Below, piece by piece: positions 1-8,118 of a DNA stretch of 12,617 nucleotides. Source of the stretch: an uncultured Acidimicrobiaceae bacterium (GTDB taxonomy: Bacteria; Actinomycetota; Acidimicrobiia; Acidimicrobiales; Ilumatobacteraceae). The stretch covers positions 1 through 12,617 of the forward strand of contig CAIVDG010000110.1 in the NCBI GenBank assembly GCA_903904615.1, in the 5' to 3' direction. Position numbers and translations under genes: made by a program. Each line of letters starts with the position of its first letter. Position 1 is the first letter of the stretch. The notes beneath the pieces were generated by a model that saw nothing but the letters and a program-made list of their open reading frames with translations, made no database searches and was not told where the DNA came from.

Positions 1-1371
1 ACCGCTGTTGCCCACCTTGAGCAGTTCATGGAAAAGACCGGCGAAAGCAGTGCAAAGGGCAAGTTGGTTCTTGCAACCGTCAAGGGCGATGTTCACGACA
101 TTGGCAAGAACTTGGTGGACATCATCTGCACCAACAACGGATACGAAGTGCACAACATCGGCATCAAGATTGGCATCCAAGAGATGATCGACAAGGTGAA
201 AGAAGTTGGAGCCGACGCACTGGGAATGAGTGGCCTTCTTGTGAAGTCCACCATCATCATGCGCGAAAACCTCGAGACGCTGAACGAACAAGAACTCAGC
301 GAAATTCCCGTACTGCTTGGTGGTGCTGCACTCACACGCAGCTACGTAGAGCAAGACCTGCGCAAGGTGTACATGGGTCGTGTGTTCTACGGAAAAGATG
401 CGTTTGAAGGCTTGTCCACACTGGACAAGTTGATGGACATGAAGCGCAACGGCAAAGACGACCCCGACTTCGGTCGCGTACTTGGTACTCGCCTCATCGA
501 ACGTCAAGCGAAAGAAGAAGTTGATCCGTCCACCATTCCTTCGCGTTCACCAGAAGCCGAAACCGACAACCCTGTGTTCCAGCCTCCGTTCCTTGGAACA
601 AAAGTGGTGAAAGGTATTGGCCTTGACGAGATTGCGGAATACATCAACGAAACGGCGTTGTTCCGCAACCAGTGGCAGTACCGACCAAACGAAGGTGAAA
701 CTGATGTGGAATTCAAAGACCGCATTCGCCCATTACTTCGCGAACAGTTAGCCGCAGCAAAGGCCGGCGGCTACTTAGTACCGCAAGTGGTGTACGGCTA
801 CTTCCCCGTCAACGCCGATGGAAATGACCTAGTGGTCTATACCGATGACACTCGCACTGTTGAACAAGCACGCTTCCACTATCCACGTCAAAAAGTTGCA
901 CCGTTCTTGTGTATTGCTGACTTCTTCCGTTCAGTAGAAAGCGGCGAGAAGGACTACGCGGCGTTCCACATTGCCACCATGGGTTCGCCAGTCAGCGAGA
1001 AAGCCGCTGAGTTGTTTGCCGAAAACAAGTACAACGACTACATGGTGTTGCACGGCATTGGCGTAGAGATGGCTGAAGCACTCGCCGAGTACTGGCACCA
1101 TCGCATTCGCACCGAGTGGGGCTTTGTAGATGAAGATGGACCGTCAGTTGCTGGTTTGTTCCGTCAGCAATATCGCGGTGGTCGCTATAGCTGGGGCTAC
1201 CCCGCGTGCCCAGACTTGGAAGACAACGCAACAGTTGCGCGCATCTTGGAAGCTGGCCGACTTGGGATTGATGTTGGTGAAGAAACTGGCTGGCAGTATC
1301 AGCCAGAACAAACAACCTCAGCAATTATTTGCCACCACCCCAAAGCCAAGTACTTCGTCGCCCGCGACTAA
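1..1371 (+). CDS. metH: Methionine synthase, cobalamin-dependent (C-terminal part, 5' truncated by window edge)
   Basis: Transfers a methyl group from methyltetrahydrofolate through cobalamin to homocysteine, making methionine in the cytosol. The frame is open from base 1, so the gene continues left of the window; the first in-frame ATG at 28 lies inside the protein and is not the start. The visible 456 residues hold two modules. The B12-binding domain has DxHxxG at Asp30-His32-Gly35 (window numbering), where His32 is the lower axial cobalt ligand, followed by SGLLVKS and GGAALTRS loops. After a linker near residues 150-205 comes the C-terminal reactivation domain, which binds S-adenosylmethionine; its hallmark RYSWGYPACPD lies at residues 395-405. 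The homocysteine and folate modules are outside the window. The protein ends normally at TAA 1369-1371, 9 bp from the stop of the convergent hydrolase gene. Having the reactivation domain implies a full-length, self-reactivating MetH. Identification is very secure. Confidence 0.97.
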   Translation, partial: TAVAHLEQFMEKTGESSAKGKLVLATVKGDVHDIGKNLVDIICTNNGYEVHNIGIKIGIQEMIDKVKEVGADALGMSGLLVKSTIIMRENLETLNEQELSEIPVLLGGAALTRSYVEQDLRKVYMGRVFYGKDAFEGLSTLDKLMDMKRNGKDDPDFGRVLGTRLIERQAKEEVDPSTIPSRSPEAETDNPVFQPPFLGTKVVKGIGLDEIAEYINETALFRNQWQYRPNEGETDVEFKDRIRPLLREQLAAAKAGGYLVPQVVYGYFPVNADGNDLVVYTDDTRTVEQARFHYPRQKVAPFLCIADFFRSVESGEKDYAAFHIATMGSPVSEKAAELFAENKYNDYMVLHGIGVEMAEALAEYWHHRIRTEWGFVDEDGPSVAGLFRQQYRGGRYSWGYPACPDLEDNATVARILEAGRLGIDVGEETGWQYQPEQTTSAIICHHPKAKYFVARD

Positions 1372-1380
1372 GGCACCTAA

Positions 1381-2511
1381 TTAGGCGATGGCACCAAAGG
1401 TGGCCATGAGTGGTCCAGCCGCGCGCATGTCCCCCACTGTTCCATCGCCCATGCGATTCATGACATAGGCGAAAGTGAGTTCTGCATCGAGATCGTTCAC
1501 CACAAGCGAGCCACCCCAACCACCCCAGAAACAAGCACGTGCATTCGGACTGATCGGGCTGTATTCGGAAACAAGCCCGTAGCCCATGCCGAACTTCATC
1601 GGCACACCAAGCACAAGATCGACCCCACTGGCTTGTTCTGCGAAGAGTGCTTCGACACCCGACGAGGACAGGAACCGCGTGCCCATCGCTTCACCCCCGT
1701 GGGAGATGATGGATTGCAATTGAGCAACGGAACGAGCGTTGCCGTGACCATTAGCCGCGGGGCTCTCGCAGCGACGCCAGGCTTCTGTAAGCGCCATGCG
1801 TGCGTTCATCAACGGGTTCGAATACGTGCGAGCGGCAACACCCGTGGGGTCCATGGTGGGCATCGATGCGGAATCATTGGGGATGACCGCAGACACGCGA
1901 TGATCGTGCTGGGCATCCGTGCCGATGTGGAAATCAGCGCTCAGTGGTTCGGCAAAATTCTGCTGAAAAAATAAACCCAGCGACTGGCCCGTAACACGCT
2001 TGACCACTTCACCAATCAGATACCCCTGTGAAATCGCGTGATAGCCCGACTGTGACCCTGGTTGCCACCACGGTGCCTGCGCAGCGAGCAGCGAGGCGCA
2101 CTTGTTATGGTCATGCAGATCTTGCTCCGTCATTGGCTCGTCCCAGCCGGGGAGTCCTGCGGTGTGGGCCATGAGATGACGAATTTCAACCGACTCTTTG
2201 CCGTTTGTCTTGAACTCCGGCCAGTACTTGTGCACTGGGTCTGAGAGTGAGATTTCTCCTCTATCTGCGAGCGTGAGAAGTGTGAGAAACATCATGGTCT
2301 TCGTTGTGGACCACACATTGACAATGGTGTCGCCCCGCCACGGAGCAGTCCGTTCGATATCGGTATGACCACCCCAGATGTCCACCACAAGCTCACCCTT
2401 ATGCACGACTGCGACGGATGCGCCTACTTCAAAGTCGTTGGCAAAGTTGGCAGCGAATGCTTCGCTGACACCTTCAAAGCCAGACTGAACTTTTCCTTGA
2501 ACTGCAACCAT
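1381..2511 (-). CDS. Serine hydrolase of the class C beta-lactamase fold (family VIII esterase-like)
   Basis: Probable ester or amide hydrolase of 376 residues with the penicillin-binding-protein/AmpC fold. Motif 1 is STTK, with nucleophile Ser68 and general base Lys71. Motif 2 is a Tyr at residue 157 in the context SGYHAIS; the Asn of the beta-lactamase YxN motif is absent. The KTG box of true beta-lactamases is replaced by WGGWGG at residues 329-334, as in family VIII esterases, so an esterase is likelier than an antibiotic-resistance enzyme. HTAGLPGW near 116-123 is a usual family feature. No signal peptide is visible, so it is probably cytosolic. A GTG at 2530-2532 would add seven residues, but I chose ATG 2509-2511 because AAGGGGG sits 4 nt before it and lies inside the longer version. 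It is convergent with metH and 190 bp downstream of the ABC operon on the same strand. The substrate is unknown. Confidence 0.88.
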   Translation of the reverse strand: MVAVQGKVQSGFEGVSEAFAANFANDFEVGASVAVVHKGELVVDIWGGHTDIERTAPWRGDTIVNVWSTTKTMMFLTLLTLADRGEISLSDPVHKYWPEFKTNGKESVEIRHLMAHTAGLPGWDEPMTEQDLHDHNKCASLLAAQAPWWQPGSQSGYHAISQGYLIGEVVKRVTGQSLGLFFQQNFAEPLSADFHIGTDAQHDHRVSAVIPNDSASMPTMDPTGVAARTYSNPLMNARMALTEAWRRCESPAANGHGNARSVAQLQSIISHGGEAMGTRFLSSSGVEALFAEQASGVDLVLGVPMKFGMGYGLVSEYSPISPNARACFWGGWGGSLVVNDLDAELTFAYVMNRMGDGTVGDMRAAGPLMATFGAIA

Positions 2512-2515
2512 GGAT

Positions 2516-2522
2516 CCCCCTT
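2516..2522 (-). promoter_or_regulatory. Ribosome binding site deciding the hydrolase start
   Basis: AAGGGGG on the minus strand ends 4 nt before ATG 2509-2511. It can pair with all seven bases of the 16S tail UUCCUCC if one G-U wobble is allowed. It favours the ATG over the GTG 21 nt upstream, which would have this site inside its coding sequence. Confidence 0.65.
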
Positions 2523-2530
2523 GTTTTGTC

Positions 2531-2548
2531 ACACACTACTTTGTGTGT
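2531..2548 (-). repeat. Short inverted repeat in the hydrolase leader
   Basis: ACACAC (2531-2536) and GTGTGT (2543-2548) are perfect 6-bp arms around a 6-nt loop. In the minus-strand transcript the hairpin would end about 8 nt before the ribosome binding site. The stem is short and half A-T, so its stability is modest. It could be an operator half-site pair, a weak leader structure, or chance. Confidence 0.3.
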
Positions 2549-2701
2549 TTCACGCGGACGACGTGGCGGCTATTGGCTGCATTCCGTTTGGCTCGTGAAC
2601 ATTTCTTTAGTTCTCTTGCCGTCAGAGTAGATATAGGTTCGTTGGCATCTCCATGGACCGTTCGGCAATGTCTTGCTGACAGTTCATGCATCCCACAGAA
2701 C

Positions 2702-4507
2702 TTAGTGCGGTTGGGATTTGTTCCAGTTGTTCACGAGTGCTGCGTAGTGACCGCCCATTGCAATCAGTTCGTCGTGCGTGCCAATTTCTGTGATGCGAGC
2801 ATCCGACACCACAGCAATTTTGTCGGCGCGCTGTACGGTGGACAAACGGTGCGCAACCACAATCACAGATCTACCGGCCATCAACTTCTCTAGCGCGGCT
2901 TCTATCAGCATTTCAGTGCCAGGGTCCAAGTTCGATGTTGCTTCGTCCAACACCAACACAGCTGGGTCTACCAACGCTGCACGCGATAGTGCCACCAACT
3001 GACGCTCCCCTGCAGACAATCGCGAACCGCGCTCACGTACTTGCGTATCTAAACCTTCGGGGAGAGACTCAAATCGTTCGCGTAAACCCAAGTTGTTCAA
3101 CGCGCCGAGCAACATGTCTTCAGTTGCATCGGGTCGAGCAATCAGCAAGTTGTCGCGCACAGAACCGTCGAACAAGAAGCCTTCTTGAGGAATAACCACA
3201 ATGCGCTTGCGTAAATCTTCAAGTGATGCATCGCGAAGGTCTACTCCCCCAAAGAGCACCTGACCTGTTTGCGGGTCGTACAGACGCGCCATCAGTTTGG
3301 CCAAGGTGGACTTACCAGCACCCGTTGGTCCTACCAATGCCAAGCGAGTTCCTGCAGTCAACGCGACACTCACATTCGACAAAGCCGGCTGTGAACCGCT
3401 TGCGTAGGTGAAGGAGATGTCTCGCACCTCTACATCGCCAGTTGCAGGCAGCGACACGGGCGATTCAGATTCATTCACGTCGGGAACTGCATCCAGAATG
3501 CCAAACAGCTTGTGCAGCGCAGCTGCTGCGGACTGAAGGGTGTTGTACAACTGCGACAACTGCTGGACAGGGTCGAACAAGTTGGCCAACAACAACACGA
3601 AAGCAACAACGGTTCCCAGCGACACTGTGCCTCTATGCACCAGCCAGCCACCCACACCAACAATCAATGCCGATGATGCAATACCAGCGAACTCAATAAG
3701 CCCGAAGTACCAGGTACTGACTTTGACGCTGTACATATGGCTGCGGAACAAAGCGCGATTTGATTCCTCAAATCGACGAATTTGTTCGTCTTCACGTGCG
3801 TACGCCTGAATAACGCGTACGCCAGTAATGCCTTCTTGCAGGGCCGACAGGTTGGCACCCACCTTCTCGCGCACTTCCAAATACGCGCGGTTGGAGTCCC
3901 GTTGGAACTTCACCGACGCAGCAATAAGGAATGGGAACACGATGAGAGTGATCAACGTGAGTTGCCACGACAAACTAAGCAACAAGAAGAAAGCGAGGAA
4001 CAGCAGCAAGAACGCAGACAAAAACTGCATAAGCCCCCACTGCACCAGTTCCGCCATTGACTCAATGTCTGCTGTCATACGCGCAACAAGAACGCCGGCC
4101 TTCTCGCGATCGAAGAACGCCATTGACTGGCGTTGCAACTGTGCAAACACCTTCACGCGCAGTAGGCGCAAGAAGCCTTCGCCCGCTTTGTTCAACACCA
4201 CGTATTGCATGCGGCCAATCACATAAGCAATGGCCACTACCACCAGGTATGCCACAACCGTCATGTTCAACGCGCGCGTGTCTTTGGCCTTGATACCCGC
4301 ATCGATTCCGTGACGCACCAACACCGGCCCCGCCAACGTGCACAACACAGTGATAGTGACCAACACAAGCGCCCACGCGGCGTGGCGACGGAACTCTCCC
4401 GCCATACGAATACTGCGGGCCAACACCACACGTGTTTGGGTGCGGTTCAGCTTGTCGTCTTCATCAATTCCACTCTTGCCGCCACCGCGACCGCCACCAG
4501 ACCACAT
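2702..4507 (-). CDS. ABC exporter half-transporter B (catalytic-site subunit)
   Basis: Membrane exporter subunit of 601 residues: a gly-rich cytosolic N-tail (1-20), six transmembrane helices (about 43-330) and a C-terminal nucleotide-binding domain. Walker A is GPTGAGKS at 393-400, the Q-loop Gln is 441, Walker B is VLVLDE at 517-522 with a proper catalytic Glu522, and the switch His is 553. The signature is LSAGE (497-501) instead of LSGGQ, so this subunit supplies a good Walker half but a degenerate signature. The upstream neighbour has the reverse pattern, and the two should form one asymmetric heterodimer of the LmrCD / TM287-288 type. ATG 4505-4507 is 2 nt after the neighbour's TAG, with a purine-rich GGTGAGTAGG just before it, so translation is probably coupled. 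Such pairs export drugs, lipids or peptides; the substrate here is unknown. Confidence 0.93.
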   Translation of the reverse strand: MWSGGGRGGGKSGIDEDDKLNRTQTRVVLARSIRMAGEFRRHAAWALVLVTITVLCTLAGPVLVRHGIDAGIKAKDTRALNMTVVAYLVVVAIAYVIGRMQYVVLNKAGEGFLRLLRVKVFAQLQRQSMAFFDREKAGVLVARMTADIESMAELVQWGLMQFLSAFLLLFLAFFLLLSLSWQLTLITLIVFPFLIAASVKFQRDSNRAYLEVREKVGANLSALQEGITGVRVIQAYAREDEQIRRFEESNRALFRSHMYSVKVSTWYFGLIEFAGIASSALIVGVGGWLVHRGTVSLGTVVAFVLLLANLFDPVQQLSQLYNTLQSAAAALHKLFGILDAVPDVNESESPVSLPATGDVEVRDISFTYASGSQPALSNVSVALTAGTRLALVGPTGAGKSTLAKLMARLYDPQTGQVLFGGVDLRDASLEDLRKRIVVIPQEGFLFDGSVRDNLLIARPDATEDMLLGALNNLGLRERFESLPEGLDTQVRERGSRLSAGERQLVALSRAALVDPAVLVLDEATSNLDPGTEMLIEAALEKLMAGRSVIVVAHRLSTVQRADKIAVVSDARITEIGTHDELIAMGGHYAALVNNWNKSQPH

Positions 4508-4509
4508 AC

Positions 4510-6279
4510 CTACTCACCACCCGTCAACGACATGGCTGCAAGTACTTCGCGATAGCGATCGTTTGTGGCTAACAGTTCGTGGTGCGTTCCCACTGCAGCA
4601 ATCACACCGTTGTCCAACAACACGGTTCGGTCGGCTAATTCAATAGTGGCGGGACGATGAGCAATGACCAACGTGGTTCGACCACGCATCACAGTTGCTA
4701 ATGCGTCACGAATTTCATGCTCTTTTGTGGGGTCTACGGCAGATGTTGCGTCGTCCAACACCAACACTCGTGGGTCGGCAACAATGGCACGCGCAATAGC
4801 AATACGTTGACGCTGCCCACCAGACAATGAAAAGCCTCGCTCGCCCAAGACGGTGTCGTACTTCTCTGGCAACTGCATCACAAAGTCGTGAGCACCTGCC
4901 AACTTTGCTGCACGCACCACAATGTCTGAATCAATGCCTGGTTTGGCGAAAGCAATGTTTGCTGACACCGTGTCGTGAAACAGCAAGGTGTCCTCAAACA
5001 CCACACCCACGGCACGTCGCAGGTCGGACAGTTTCAGTTCACGAAGATCAATGCCATCCAACATCACTGAACCCGCTTGCGGGTCATAGAAACGAAGCAA
5101 GAGTCGAGTGATGGTGGACTTGCCCGACCCGGTTGCACCCACAATGGCAACCGACTCACCTGGCTGAATATCCAAACTCAGTCCGTTCAACACGCGCACA
5201 TCTGTATGGCCGATGTCGTAGCCGAAACGGACAGCGTCGAATTGCACCGCACCAACGGGTTGAGCCAGACCCGATGCGGGAAGTTTCTTCGGATGTGCGG
5301 GGTCTGCAATGGCGGGTTCTTCAGACAAGATCTCATTCACCCGCAACAAAGCTGACGCAGCGCGTTGCCCGAACGCCACTGTCATACCGATGTTGCGCAT
5401 GGGCCAAATAAGCATGGTGAGATACGTATTGAAGGCAACAAGCCCACCCAGTGTCATGTCGCCATTAATGACGCGGTGTCCACCAAGACCAAGAACTGCA
5501 ACCAGACCCAATGACGGCAACAGGTCAATGGCGGGAAGAAAACGACTGCGAATTCGAGCGGCGCGCATGGACTCGCGCTGAATGTCATTTGCTTCGGTTT
5601 CTAATTTGCGTTGCTGAACGCCTTCTGCGCCGAAACCTTTGATGACTCGAACACCCGACACACTTTCTTCAACAACGTTGGCTAGTTGTGCTTGTTCTTG
5701 CTGCACCGCCAACACGGCAGGGTGAATCTTGTGTGAGAACGACCGCGCCGACACGTTGATGAACGGAAGCGGCGCAAGCGATACGGCGGCAAGCAAAGCA
5801 TCTGATGAGAACAAGACAATGACCACAGCAAGAACCATGGTGATCTGTGAAACAAAGATGGGAATGTTGACCACGAAGCCCTGCACTTGTTGCAGGTCAC
5901 TGGAAGATCGGCTCATTAACTGACCGGTTTGAGCGCGGTCGTGGAACCCCACATGCAGTCCTTGCAAGTGCGCAAAGATTCGCTCACGCAACAGAGTTTC
6001 TGTCAATCGGCTTTCACGGAATGCAATGAAACGACGCCACGCTGCGAAGAACCCAGCGATGGTTGCCGCAGCCAAAATGAGAAGCGTCCAAAAGATGAGG
6101 GAGCCATTCTTTTCGATGCCACGGTCGATAGCCAACTTGGTCAGCTGAGGAACTGCCACCTTGCCGAGCGTCCACGCCAAGCCCACCAAAGCACCCGTCG
6201 CCAAACCTGCACGTTGAACACGCAACGTGCTGAGAAGGAGTTTCCAACCCTCTCTGGTGGGGCGGTCTGGGTCAGACAT
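4510..6279 (-). CDS. ABC exporter half-transporter A (degenerate-site subunit)
   Basis: Partner subunit of 589 residues with six transmembrane helices (about 24-310) followed by a nucleotide-binding domain. Walker A is GATGSGKS at 381-388, the signature is a canonical LSGGQ at 485-489 and the switch His is 541. Two positions deviate: the Q-loop Gln is Glu429 (VVFED) and the catalytic Glu after Walker B is Asp510 (VLVLDD). Its own Walker site should bind ATP but hydrolyse it poorly, while its intact signature completes the active site of the partner encoded 2 bp downstream. This is the arrangement known for heterodimeric exporters. ATG 6277-6279 starts 6 bp after the stop of the oxidoreductase gene; the ribosome binding site is weak (AAGAA), fitting coupled translation within an operon. 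It acts in the cytoplasmic membrane. The substrate is unknown. Confidence 0.93.
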   Translation of the reverse strand: MSDPDRPTREGWKLLLSTLRVQRAGLATGALVGLAWTLGKVAVPQLTKLAIDRGIEKNGSLIFWTLLILAAATIAGFFAAWRRFIAFRESRLTETLLRERIFAHLQGLHVGFHDRAQTGQLMSRSSSDLQQVQGFVVNIPIFVSQITMVLAVVIVLFSSDALLAAVSLAPLPFINVSARSFSHKIHPAVLAVQQEQAQLANVVEESVSGVRVIKGFGAEGVQQRKLETEANDIQRESMRAARIRSRFLPAIDLLPSLGLVAVLGLGGHRVINGDMTLGGLVAFNTYLTMLIWPMRNIGMTVAFGQRAASALLRVNEILSEEPAIADPAHPKKLPASGLAQPVGAVQFDAVRFGYDIGHTDVRVLNGLSLDIQPGESVAIVGATGSGKSTITRLLLRFYDPQAGSVMLDGIDLRELKLSDLRRAVGVVFEDTLLFHDTVSANIAFAKPGIDSDIVVRAAKLAGAHDFVMQLPEKYDTVLGERGFSLSGGQRQRIAIARAIVADPRVLVLDDATSAVDPTKEHEIRDALATVMRGRTTLVIAHRPATIELADRTVLLDNGVIAAVGTHHELLATNDRYREVLAAMSLTGGE

Positions 6280-6285
6280 TGATTC

Positions 6286-7296
6286 TTAGTGCGCCGATGG
6301 CGACAGTGACTTCACTGCATCCCAGTAGTTCAACTCTGGGTCGAACGGCATGATGGCCAACGATGACGTCGTCACGCCATTGTCGAAGTACTGGCGAATG
6401 CGATCGCGGCAATACTCCGGAGATCCGTGAACAATGAGTTGGTCCACTACTTCGTCCGGAATTGCAGCCAATGCAGCTTTGCGGTCTCCCGCTTTCCACA
6501 TGTCCCACATTCCCTTCAACTCGTCACCACGACCAAGCCATGCATGGAATTGTGCGTAAACAGGAACATTCAAGTAAGCCGCAATTGCGAACCGTCCCGC
6601 AGCTCGCACAACTTCTGTGTTTTCCGATGGACACACAAAGATTCGTGCCACGATTTCCTTTGGCGTACCTTCAGCCGCATTGCGCACAACTTCTGCAACA
6701 CGCACCACATCTTCTGGGCTCAGCCAGTTAATGATTGCGCCGTCTGCTTCACGTGCCGCAAGCCGCAACATTCCTTCGCGCAGTGCCGCCACCAGAATTT
6801 GTGGCTTCACCTCAGGGCGAATTCCTAAACGGAAACCATCCACATTGAATGTGTCGTACTGCTTTGCCACTTTTTCGCCAGACAAAGCATCGTTCAAGAA
6901 TCGGACAACATCGCGAACTTTCTTATATGGCTCGTCAAACGGAATGCCATTCCACTTCTGAACAATCACATTGCTGGACGAACCGATGCCGATGGCAAAG
7001 CGTCCGGGTGCAGCGTCGGCCAGTGTTGCTACAGATTGAGCGAAACAGGCTGGGCTTCGCGTATACGCAGGAACAATTGCAGTACCCAAGCGCAAGCGCG
7101 GTTCCCATGCGGCAGCAAGTGCGAGTGGTGTGAATGCATCGGCACCATCTGCTTCTGCTGACCAGATGTCGGTGTAGCCCATGTCGGCCAACTCAATCAG
7201 CTTGTCGCGATGCGTATTGAGATGGCCGGGCAGTGGAACTGTCATACCGGGGCGAACCGGCATTCCTGGTTGTGATTGTGCGCCATAAGCGTTCAT
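6286..7296 (-). CDS. Luciferase-like (LLM class) oxidoreductase, probably F420-dependent
   Basis: Predicted TIM-barrel oxidoreductase of 336 residues. The sequence shows the family landmarks: SAEADGADAF near 46-55, LRLGTAIVPAYTRSP at 68-82, GRFAIGIGSSSNVIVQKW at 98-115, and a C-terminal HGSPEYCRDRIRQY at 290-303 before SSLAIMPF. LGTAIVP and the GRFxIGIG loop are typical of the actinobacterial branch that uses coenzyme F420, but FMN-using relatives exist, so the cofactor is inferred. ATG 7294-7296 is preceded by GGGGG at 5 nt; alternative Met12 and Met18 have no better site. It sits between a thioesterase gene (12 bp gap) and the exporter genes (6 bp gap) on the same strand, so it is clearly in their operon and may reduce or oxidise the exporter's substrate. 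No reaction can be assigned from sequence. Confidence 0.88.
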   Translation of the reverse strand: MNAYGAQSQPGMPVRPGMTVPLPGHLNTHRDKLIELADMGYTDIWSAEADGADAFTPLALAAAWEPRLRLGTAIVPAYTRSPACFAQSVATLADAAPGRFAIGIGSSSNVIVQKWNGIPFDEPYKKVRDVVRFLNDALSGEKVAKQYDTFNVDGFRLGIRPEVKPQILVAALREGMLRLAAREADGAIINWLSPEDVVRVAEVVRNAAEGTPKEIVARIFVCPSENTEVVRAAGRFAIAAYLNVPVYAQFHAWLGRGDELKGMWDMWKAGDRKAALAAIPDEVVDQLIVHGSPEYCRDRIRQYFDNGVTTSSLAIMPFDPELNYWDAVKSLSPSAH

Positions 7297-7301
7297 GTAA
7301 T

Positions 7302-7306
7302 CCCCC
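7302..7306 (-). promoter_or_regulatory. Ribosome binding site of the luciferase-like oxidoreductase
   Basis: GGGGG on the minus strand lies 5 nt before ATG 7294-7296, inside the 12-bp gap after the thioesterase stop. It supports the first Met as the start. It resembles the AAGGGGG used by the hydrolase gene at 2511. Confidence 0.5.
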
Positions 7307-7308
7307 GT

Positions 7309-8109
7309 TTATTTCTTATGAATTCGTGCGATACAACTTTGACTGGCTGTTGCCATCAAGGTTCCGTCTTCTGCGTACATGTGAACAAGTCCATGTGCAA
7401 AACCTCGTGCTACTGCATGAACGCGAATGTCCAACAAGACCCATGTAGTGGGAACAAGGTTGACAACGCGCAATGTGTTGTCTAACGAGTTACCGCCAGC
7501 GTGCAAGCCAAGTGCTTGTCCAACTCCGCGCGGAACAAAATCTCCCAGCACACCAAGAGTTGCTGCGTCGACACCATCAATAACTTGCGGCAAGCGCGCC
7601 CACATGGTTGCGCGACCATCGCTGAGAGTGCCATCTAGGTCGCGTCCGAATCGACCCTTGATCACTCGTTCTTCCATGAAGTTATGGATGGTCTCGTAGT
7701 CACGTCGGTAATGCTCCCAAGGCGGACATTCATCGGGGTGCGGCGCGGACGGTGCAGATTCAAATTGTGCGGTGATGAGAAAGTCTCTGTCCCCCAACGC
7801 GGCATTCACCGTGATGATTTCTCGCTCACCCACTCTGCCCACAACACGAGCTTGCGTAATGGCATTGCCCACAACGGGAACGATGACATCGATATCCATG
7901 ACTTCATCAGGACGCGCATACGACAAGTACTGAGCCGTCACCCAAACAACATTTCGCCCCGTGGCACCTTCTAGTGCAGAAATTGCAGCACCCAACGCAC
8001 TACCGCCATAAAGGAAGTCGCTTCCCGTGCACAGTTTGCGCTGAACGGGCAAGTACCACCTATATGGGTTGTGGGTCTGCTGGAGACCGAGGAAGGTGCG
8101 ACTGTCCAT
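7309..8109 (-). CDS. Acyl-CoA thioesterase, TesB-like double hotdog
   Basis: Probable cytosolic thioesterase of 266 residues, close to the usual TesB-family length, that would release free acid and CoA from an acyl-CoA. Two hotdog units are visible: residues 1-118 (FLYGGSALGAAISALE at 32-47, the first-hotdog helix) and about 140-266. The expected catalytic triad of the E. coli TesB type is in place: Asp190 in GDFVPRG, Ser208 in NSLDNTL (the family has Thr or Ser here) and Gln257 in ATASQSC. Acyl chain preference cannot be read. ATG 8107-8109 is chosen because a -10-like TAGGGT lies 9 nt upstream and no longer in-frame start is supported; AAAGGG just before the ATG is rather close for a ribosome site. 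It is the first gene of the minus-strand operon with the oxidoreductase and the exporter. Confidence 0.87.
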   Translation of the reverse strand: MDSRTFLGLQQTHNPYRWYLPVQRKLCTGSDFLYGGSALGAAISALEGATGRNVVWVTAQYLSYARPDEVMDIDVIVPVVGNAITQARVVGRVGEREIITVNAALGDRDFLITAQFESAPSAPHPDECPPWEHYRRDYETIHNFMEERVIKGRFGRDLDGTLSDGRATMWARLPQVIDGVDAATLGVLGDFVPRGVGQALGLHAGGNSLDNTLRVVNLVPTTWVLLDIRVHAVARGFAHGLVHMYAEDGTLMATASQSCIARIHKK

Positions 8110-8118
8110 GACCCTTTG

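Larger units (their letters stand above)
2512..2701 (-). other. 190-bp intergenic region upstream of the hydrolase gene
   Basis: This is the longest gap in the window, between the stop of the second ABC gene and the hydrolase start, both on the minus strand. I see no convincing small gene in it. It holds the ribosome binding site at 2516-2522 and a small inverted repeat at 2531-2548. AT-rich patches such as TATATC near 2630 and TAGTGT near 2536 could serve as -10 elements, but neither has a good -35 at the right spacing. No hairpin followed by a T-run marks the end of the ABC operon, so readthrough into the hydrolase gene is possible. Confidence 0.5.

Noticed and set aside
992..1324. 110-residue open frame on the minus strand inside metH
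   Set aside because: It is antisense to a securely identified, motif-rich coding region, shows low-complexity Arg/Leu/Cys composition and no family pattern.
1376..1385. Perfect 10-bp palindrome CCTAATTAGG between the metH and hydrolase stop codons
   Set aside because: Only 5 bp per arm, AT-rich, no loop and no T-run; the hydrolase stop codon forms part of it. Too weak for a terminator or an operator call.
1390..1405. CACC-AAA-GGTG hairpin just after metH
   Set aside because: The 4-bp stem lies in hydrolase codons and is not followed by a T-run; probably chance.
3585..3615. CAACAACAA-type short repeat
   Set aside because: It encodes Leu/Ala-rich transmembrane residues of ABC subunit B on the minus strand; codon usage explains it.
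3828..4226. 132-residue plus-strand open frame inside ABC subunit B
   Set aside because: Shadow of the transporter gene; composition rich in Arg, Thr and Ser, no ribosome site and no recognisable domain.
6427..6828. 133-residue plus-strand open frame inside the luciferase-like gene
   Set aside because: Shadow frame with unusual Cys/His/Asn-rich composition and no motif; the minus-strand frame carries the family landmarks.
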